NCBI GenBank assembly: GCA_012799255.1
Contig: JAAZLQ010000043.1
Span: forward strand, 1-5,028
Origin: Bacillota bacterium
GTDB taxonomy: Bacteria; Bacillota_G; Limnochordia; DTU010
Length of the DNA: 5,028 bases
Reading direction: 5' to 3'
A model generated the notes under the pieces. It searched no databases. It had not been told where the DNA came from and saw nothing but the letters and a program-made list of their open reading frames with translations. This document shows positions 1 to 4,900 of the stretch, in pieces (position 1 is the first letter of the stretch; each line of letters opens with the position of its first letter). The translations under genes and the position numbers were made by a program.

Positions 1-26
1 ATTCCTTTAATTTTATACTAATTACT

Positions 27-632
27 CTAAGTAATGCGCGAAATATATCTGTTTAAAGTTCCTGAAACCTTTGATTCTAAAGCATTCAATGCACCCATCA
101 CTATTATGACACGTTCCCCTGTTGCAAGACCGATTACTATGTTTTCTCCACTTATGTATAATCTATTATCGAAATTACCAGCATTAGTAAAATCAATACC
201 ATGAGCTGTCACACCCATAATATTTAGATCTTCTATTGTCAGAACTATTGGTCCTGTTCTGTCACTTTCAAACACAATGTCACTAGATAAGTTTTGCGTA
301 CCACTGCCTATAATTTTTACATTTGTTGCAGTATTGGCTATTGTAACTCTCCCTTTAAAAGCACTAGCTAACTGATAGGTTCCATCTCCAATAGTTCTGG
401 AAGACGTAATTGTTTCAATTGAACTAGTCTTTGCAAATAATTTAGGAACATCAAGTACCACATTTTCATAAACCTCGCTGGTTACAGTTGTTTCTTCGTA
501 TACTTCACCAGTTACAGTTGCTTCTCTATAATCCTCTGCCTTTATCTCTTCCACTGTAAGAAATGTACTGTATCCTATTAGCATTACCAGTATTATTGAA
601 ATTTTCTTGAAAATCATGCTCCGAAAATTCAT
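27..632 (-). CDS. Short secreted beta-rich protein, probably C-terminally truncated
   Basis: 201 residues, starting at ATG (630-632) with AAAGGAGA (641-648) eight bases upstream, which supports this start. The N-terminus is a signal peptide: a basic KK at residues 9-10, a hydrophobic core at about 11-27, and a likely cleavage after IKA (residue 32). Residues 35-54 are two tandem decapeptides, YREATVTGEV and YEETTVTSEV. From about residue 83 the body alternates short hydrophobic beta strands with Gly, Asn and Thr turns (GTYQLA, VTIAN, VKIIGSGTQ, VLTIEDLNI, LYISGENIVIG), as in parallel beta-helix surface proteins. There is no catalytic motif, no LPXTG and no SLH domain. It should be exported, but no wall anchor is visible. 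The last ~30 residues lose the strand/turn pattern, and another frame of the same strand reads more plausibly there, so the gene is likely shortened by frame disruption. I do not recognise the family. Export is well supported, function is unknown. Confidence 0.75.
   Translation of the reverse strand: MNFRSMIFKKISIILVMLIGYSTFLTVEEIKAEDYREATVTGEVYEETTVTSEVYENVVLDVPKLFAKTSSIETITSSRTIGDGTYQLASAFKGRVTIANTATNVKIIGSGTQNLSSDIVFESDRTGPIVLTIEDLNIMGVTAHGIDFTNAGNFDNRLYISGENIVIGLATGERVIIVMGALNALESKVSGTLNRYISRIT
471..530 (-). repeat. Two tandem 30-bp units encoding decapeptides
   Basis: Two adjacent in-frame 30-bp units, 501-530 and 471-500, encode YREATVTGEV and YEETTVTSEV just after the signal peptide. 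The core GTTACAGTTG (plus strand) recurs exactly 30 bases apart, at 481-490 and 511-520. A third, partial copy of the peptide pattern (YENVV) follows. This looks like a small duplication in a flexible linker between the signal peptide and the folded body. Confidence 0.8.
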
Positions 633-923
633 TTTTATTCTCTCCTTTATAATATTTTAATAATTCTTTACGACCTCTAATTATTCACACAAACGAGAGA
701 AAATCAGTTTTATAATTCTCGATTTATAATAAGCAAGCCATATTCTTCGAGCTGAAATTTGTCATGAGATAATTACCATTAGGGGAAATAGTGAAACATT
801 ATCTAATAATCGATTAAAGGCTTTGAATTATTTGGTGTTGGCTCTTTTAAAGATTTGATAGGAAATTTACCAACTGGAAAATTACCCCCATTTAAATTAT
901 AATCTAATTAAATCCAATAAATA

Positions 924-949
924 GACTGAAGTCAATGACCGTAGTCAGT
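924..949. promoter_or_regulatory. Nested dyad, candidate TetR operator
   Basis: Three overlapping inverted repeats lie here: GACT-ga-AGTC (924-933), TGAC-cgta-GTCA (936-947), and an outer pair ACTGA (925-929) with TCAGT (945-949). The element AGTCA also recurs directly at 930-934 and 943-947. TetR-family dimers bind dyads of about this size, often overlapping their own promoter, and this one lies 53-79 bp upstream of the tetR start. Binding by the adjacent TetR protein is inferred from position and symmetry only. Confidence 0.5.
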
Positions 950-961
950 AACTAAGATAAT
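935..961 (+). promoter_or_regulatory. Tentative tetR promoter
   Basis: GATAAT at 956-961 matches the sigma-A -10 consensus at five of six positions. ATGACC at 935-940 matches TTGACA at four of six, with a short 15-base spacer. The -35 element would lie inside the dyad, which would fit self-repression. Other -10 options exist in the AT-rich stretch (TATAAA at 962-967 and 972-977) but have no better -35, so this assignment is weak. Confidence 0.3.
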
Positions 962-990
962 TATAAATTTTTATAAAATATTTTGTCAAT

Positions 991-996
991 AGGAGG
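991..996 (+). promoter_or_regulatory. Ribosome binding site setting a TTG start
   Basis: A perfect AGGAGG lies six bases before TTG at 1003-1005 and nine bases before a second in-frame TTG at 1006-1008. No ATG or GTG is in frame nearby, so initiation at one of these adjacent TTG codons is the best reading. The choice changes the protein by one residue. Confidence 0.75.
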
Positions 997-1002
997 ATAA
1001 GT

Positions 1003-1623
1003 TTGTTGAAGAAGAAAAAAAGTACTAGAAAAGAGCAAGCTCTTGAAACAAAAAAGAAAATTTACGAAACTGCAAAAAGTTTGTTTAGGAAGCATGGTTT
1101 TGACAAAGTAACAGTGGACACCATAGTAGAAACTGCAGGAGTATCTAAAGGATCTTTCTATGTTTATTTCAAATCGAAGGATGCCCTCATTACAAACCTA
1201 ATTGCAGACACTGTAGATAGAGTGGACTTGGATTATAAATCCTATGTGGAATCATTTCCAGTAGGCACTCCAATATCTGATATTATTATTTCTCTTGTAG
1301 AAAAAATAGCTTATGTTATTACCGATATCGTAGGTTATGACGCTATGAAGATAATTTATGAGGTTCAAATAACCAAAACGGTGAATACAAATGCTTTATT
1401 AAGCTACGATAGAGTTATCTATAAATTGTTTAATGAGCTAATAACTTTAGGTGTTCAGCACGGAGAGTTCCAAAACGTGATAGCCCCTGAAACCATTGCA
1501 AAACACTTTATTATTGCATTACGGGGACTAACTTATGAATGGTGCATTAGATACCCAGACTTTGACTTAAAAGTTCAGTTTCTAGAACACTCTAACATTT
1601 TATTACACGGTATTAGAAGGTGA
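1003..1623 (+). CDS. TetR/AcrR-family transcriptional repressor
   Basis: 206 residues, the usual TetR length. After a Lys-rich N-terminal tail (residues 2-10), residues ~14-62 form the three-helix DNA-binding domain: helix 1 around KKKIYETAKSLFRKHGF, the turn KVTVDTIVETAGVSKG, and the signature SFYVYFKSKDALI that follows the recognition helix. Residues ~65-206 are a helical ligand-binding and dimerisation domain. Its RGLTYEWCIRYPDFDL segment (174-189) resembles the late helices of many Bacillota TetR regulators. Such proteins are cytoplasmic dimers released from DNA by a small ligand. The ligand cannot be read from sequence. No gene follows on the same strand and a terminator hairpin lies 80 bp downstream, so it appears monocistronic. 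The dyad at 924-949 suggests self-repression. The usual TetR partner, such as an efflux pump or enzyme, is not in this window. Family assignment is firm, target is unknown. Confidence 0.95.
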   Translation: MLKKKKSTRKEQALETKKKIYETAKSLFRKHGFDKVTVDTIVETAGVSKGSFYVYFKSKDALITNLIADTVDRVDLDYKSYVESFPVGTPISDIIISLVEKIAYVITDIVGYDAMKIIYEVQITKTVNTNALLSYDRVIYKLFNELITLGVQHGEFQNVIAPETIAKHFIIALRGLTYEWCIRYPDFDLKVQFLEHSNILLHGIRR

Positions 1624-1702
1624 TTAACTAAATACTCAGTATATGTAGCGATTACAACATTAATGTAATCATTTCAATAGTTTATAGTCTTTTAGAACAA
1701 TT

Positions 1703-1739
1703 AAAAAACTGAGACCGATTTAATCGATCTCAGTTTTTT
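1703..1739. terminator. Bidirectional intrinsic terminator
   Basis: An 18-base arm (1703-1720, AAAAAACTGAGACCGATT) is complementary to 1722-1739 with one C/A mismatch, leaving a very tight loop. The stem ends in six Ts on the plus strand and reads the same way on the minus strand. It can therefore terminate tetR from the left and transcription of the leftward SLH-protein gene from the right. For the latter it lies about 240 bases after the stop codon. Confidence 0.9.
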
Positions 1740-1755
1740 AATTTAGTAGAGATAA

Positions 1756-1769
1756 GGGGATTTGAACCC
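1756..1769 (-). other. tRNA T-arm-like motif
   Basis: On the minus strand this reads GGGTTCAAATCCCC. A GGG/CCC stem closes a seven-base TTCAAAT loop, matching the conserved T-loop pattern TTCRANN. It is followed by TTATCTCTACTA, which resembles an acceptor 3' strand with a degenerate CCA-like end. The outer two T-stem pairs fail (T-C, and a G-T wobble), and no matching 5' acceptor strand was found. It is not a functional tRNA as it stands, but possibly a remnant. Confidence 0.3.
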
Positions 1770-1793
1770 ACTAACCTAAGGCTTTCAGGCTTT

Positions 1794-1820
1794 TCCTAGG
1801 GAACCAACGGTTCCCTAGGA
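1794..1820. repeat. Perfect 12-bp hairpin with AAC loop
   Basis: TCCTAGGGAACC (1794-1805) and GGTTCCCTAGGA (1809-1820) are exact reverse complements separated by AAC. There is no T-run on either side, so this is not a standard intrinsic terminator. Its perfection and higher GC than its surroundings suggest a selected structure or a recently acquired palindromic repeat. Confidence 0.85.
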
Positions 1821-1830
1821 CGCTTCGCTG

Positions 1831-1883
1831 TGACCCTCCCTATTAATAATGGGGGTACCCCTCCCCCCTCCCCCTCGAGGTCA
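1831..1883. repeat. Long-range stem enclosing palindrome and C/G runs
   Basis: TGACCCTC (1831-1838) pairs with GAGGTCA (1877-1883) as seven base pairs with one bulged C. Inside lie GGGGTACCCC (1852-1861), an exact palindrome, and C runs of 4, 6 and 5 separated by single Ts (1858-1874). The minus strand therefore carries G5-A-G6-A-G4, which could form a G-quadruplex or compete with the stem. Confidence 0.55.
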
Positions 1884-1888
1884 GGCGC

Positions 1889-1904
1889 GCTCCCGGATTA
1901 GCTA
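1889..1904 (-). other. tRNA D-arm-like motif
   Basis: On the minus strand TA is followed by GCT, the loop AATCCGGG and AGC, giving the TA-stem-GG-loop-stem layout of a tRNA D-arm. The next bases, GCGCCTGACCTCGAGGGG, could make an anticodon-like arm with four of five pairs, but the base before the would-be anticodon is A rather than the near-invariant T. The T-arm-like motif lies about 120 bp further on, far too distant for one tRNA, and TAGCTAA is also part of the 1898-1930 inverted repeat. It could be coincidence. Confidence 0.22.
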
Positions 1905-1930
1905 TAATTATTACCCAAATTTATAGCTAA
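1898..1930. repeat. 10-bp inverted repeat with 13-base spacer
   Basis: TTAGCTATAA (1898-1907) and TTATAGCTAA (1921-1930) are exact reverse complements. The element lies 47 bp past the stop codon of the leftward SLH-protein gene. It lacks a T-run after the stem, so it is more likely an RNA-stabilising structure or protein site than a terminator. Confidence 0.7.
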
Positions 1931-1977
1931 AAGGTGAGAGGTTAACCGCTTTTGCATACAGATTATAAGTGATTAAT

Positions 1978-4900
1978 TTAGTCAATAATTCTTTCTACAA
2001 AGTCAGTGTAATAACGCTGCATGATCACTGCAAATTGGGCCCTGTTTGCACCTGTTTGTGGAGATACTAGATTGTTTCCAACACCTTTTATGAGCCCATT
2101 ACCCACAGCCCATTGCATTTGTGCTATGGCCCAGTCGGAAATATTATCCGCATCATGATATGCATCTAGGTCGTCGTTTATGCTTATATCGTATCCCATG
2201 AACTTGGAGTATTTGTGTAAAATGGCAACCATTTGCTCCCTGGTCAAGATATCTTCAGGACCGAAATTTCCATTTCCATAACCGGATACAATGTTGTTTT
2301 TTGCGGCCCAAGTTATGGCTTCCGTATACCATTTACCATCTTCCACATCTGCAAAAATATTCTCCCCTCTTTCATTACTTTGGGAGAGCCTATAAAGTAC
2401 GACCACGAGCATGGCTCTAGTGGTATCCGCATCACCGTCAAACTTTCTCTCACCTGTGCCATTCATTAAACCATGGGCTGCGCAAAACCACGCTGCCTCA
2501 TCATACCAATCATTTTGATCCACATCATCAAAATAATCTATTCTTGAGTACTTTGTATCTATGCTGACTTCGCCCCTAGGCATTAGAAAACTGTAAGTGC
2601 CGTCACTATTTTCTGTGACTTTTATGGGATTTCCGTTTTGATCCAAGACAGTGGGTATAGTGTTTTTATAACCCAGGTCAGGCTCTATTGTAATAAAGAC
2701 TGTCTCGCCGGCCCTAGCCTCTTGACTGCTAAGTTTCATTTTGCCATTGGTCTTTTGCGCGGATTCATTATTGTTTATTATAGAGTATTGGATCTGTGCC
2801 TGAGAATGGCCACCGCCATTTCCACTACTGCTTTCGCTATCACTCTCTCCGCCGCTAACGGTCTTCCAGGTTGCTGTTATGGTTACATTCTTAGCAGGCA
2901 TGGTGAAGGTTGTGGTTTGGTCATTGGCATTAACAAAGGTCACATCTGTTGAAGTCCAACCCTTAAAAGTATAACCCGAACGGTTACCGGCATTTATAGT
3001 TACTGTTTCATTTTCGGCATAATCACCTGCGCCGGCGGCACCAGTGCCTATGCCGTTTAAGGTGACCGTGTATTTCTCGGGTACTACAATGGATGCATCT
3101 TGCAATTCAACATTTATCGATACAGCCTTTGCCGGCATAATAAAAGTATATTTCTCGCCCGCTATTATCTTGTTTATTGCCACATTATTGCTGTCGGCAT
3201 CAATAACGGTAATGGCTTTAAATTGTTTTCCGCTTTGTACACTGCCTATATTGACAGTTACTGTAGCCCCTTCTGCCGCTGAAGTAGCAGGGTTCGTTGT
3301 TACTGTAGCTGTACCTCCTACTACATCTGTTACAGTTATTGCATATTTGGCTACTGGTATATCCCCACCATATTCATTTATATCTTTGAAAGTAATATCA
3401 TTCGTAGTAGCATAGGTATTGGCAGTTGAGCCGGGTACACCATAAATAATTAGATCAGGTGAACATCCAGAAAATGCGCCTTCTCCTATAACAGCATTCC
3501 GATTGGGGATTACAACTTCTACTAAATCATCATTATTACCAAAAGCATAATCACCAATTATGTTAACACTATTGGGAATGATTACTTCTGTTAATAGATT
3601 TGAATGAAAAGCATAGGTTCCAATACTAGTCAATGTTTCAGGAAGATTTACACTCTTAATATATTTAAGAAAGAAAGCCGTATCCCCTATACCTGTTACT
3701 GGATAGCCTTCAATCTCATTTGGTATTACCAAATCTTCTAAAAACTCATCATCGGTGAAACCTGTAATAATCACTTCGTTGTCCTCAATGTCATAGTCGA
3801 AAACCGCTGCCTCCTCAAAATTTGCCACAAGTTCCCTGTCTTTGGTGGCCTTAAACATATAGACTGGGTCAGTGCTGACAACTACATCATTTTCTGTCCA
3901 GCTAATAAATTTGTATGTTTCTCTAGACACAGCTTCCACTATTACATATTCTCCGGGATTATAAATCCCGTTACCATAAACCTGCCCTCCATCACTTAAA
4001 TTTGCCTCAAGGGAGATTGTAAATAAATTTAGGTCTTCTAGCTCGGTAATGTTAAACATTACTGTAGTGCTATTTTCTGAAGGGTCCGTGGCTGTTAAAT
4101 AGATGGAGTGAGCACCGCTGACATTAGCCTTCCATTCAAGCCTGCCGGAATTTCCTTCTTCAATTAAACTCAATCCGTGCTCTAATAAATTACTGTATAC
4201 ATTTATATCTAATGGATCACCATCCGGGTCACTTACTTGGTATGGGATAGTGATTGTTTCCCCTCTTTTCACAACTCCTAGATTTTTTTCATAAGTCTGA
4301 GGTTCTACAAAAACAGGTGGGGCATTGGGTGCTATTATGCTAAAGGTGAAATCATATTCGCCTTCTGCTCTTTCCCTTCCATTGTCCTTGGTGTCCTTGA
4401 ACTCGAAATAAACTCCGTACTCACCCACCGAAAGACCCTCAAGTTTCTCCCAATAGTAGGTATAAGCGCCAAGCTGGTGATTATTCACATCCATCTTTTT
4501 CTTTAATATTTCAGTCCTATTTTCGTCTTCTATATTTATTGTGGCTTCTAAATCACTTTGCCCCGCTGCCGCATAGGCATCAAAGGTGACCTGTATAGCT
4601 GAGCCACTTACTCCTTCTTTAAAATCGGAGGGAGTTGTTGAAAAGGAAGCTAAGTCCGGTTTAAAAGCCTCTTCCGGATATTCAACTTTAATTGTAAGAT
4701 TAGTTGTTGGCTTGTCCAGGTCATTTGTCGTCAAATTAATTGTTTCTACTAAAGGTTCTTCCGCCTCACCTGGCAGAATTAGTGGTATGGCTATCAATTG
4801 CTTTTGACCCGGATAAATAGTATATTCCTTGATAAATAGAGGTGAAATAAATGTTGCTGTTTCATCATCTGGTGAAAACTCCACACTTAGCTCTTCTCTG

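Larger units (their letters stand above)
633..1002. other. Divergent intergenic region
   Basis: 370 bp separate the divergent starts of the secreted-protein gene and the TetR gene. The stretch is AT-rich. It holds the ribosome binding site of the leftward gene (641-648), a nested dyad at 924-949 and the ribosome binding site of tetR (991-996). I could not assign a convincing sigma-A promoter to the leftward gene, although several TATAAT-like stretches occur. Between 810 and 899 one plus-strand frame is open with a protein-like reading, treated separately as a possible remnant. No terminator-like hairpin with a T-run was found here. Confidence 0.6.
1741..1977. other. Structured GC-rich intergenic island, no gene
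   Basis: No convincing coding frame is present. Bases 1801-1860 are 33/60 G+C and 1861-1900 are 29/40, against roughly one third in neighbouring non-coding DNA. The island holds a perfect hairpin (1794-1820), a long-range stem TGACC(C)TC / GAGGTCA (1831-1838 with 1877-1883), a 10-bp palindrome GGGGTACCCC (1852-1861), a C-run tract, a 10-bp inverted repeat (1898-1907 with 1921-1930) and tRNA-like motifs on the minus strand. It lies in the 3' untranslated region of the SLH-protein gene, if that transcript runs to the terminator at 1703-1739. It could be a structured RNA, a dispersed palindromic repeat or a decayed element. I cannot choose between these. Confidence 0.6.

Noticed and set aside
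471..530. CRISPR-like direct repeats.
   Set aside because: Only two adjacent in-frame units with no spacers, inside a coding sequence. They encode a repeated peptide.
694..721. CGAGA / TCTCG inverted repeat (694-698 with 717-721) as an operator or terminator for the leftward gene.
   Set aside because: Only five base pairs with an 18-base gap in AT-rich DNA and no T-run. This is expected by chance.
633..1002. A riboswitch or T-box leader in the divergent intergenic region.
   Set aside because: No conserved aptamer core or terminator/antiterminator pair could be recognised, and the region reads as plain AT-rich promoter DNA apart from the dyad.
1749..1911. A complete tRNA gene on the minus strand.
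   Set aside because: The D-arm-like and T-arm-like pieces are too far apart, the acceptor strands do not pair, the T-stem has a mismatch and the anticodon-like loop lacks the conserved T. Only a remnant or a coincidence is tenable.
1794..1930. Insertion-sequence ends flanking a mobile element.
   Set aside because: No transposase or target-site duplication is visible, and the inverted repeats are local hairpins rather than distant terminal repeats.
2233..4807. Several plus-strand open frames opposite the large surface-protein gene (for example 2233-2469, 2638-2952, 3044-3415 and 4586-4807).
   Set aside because: They lie inside a well-supported domain-bearing gene on the other strand, lack ribosome binding sites and show no recognisable domain. 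They are antisense shadows.
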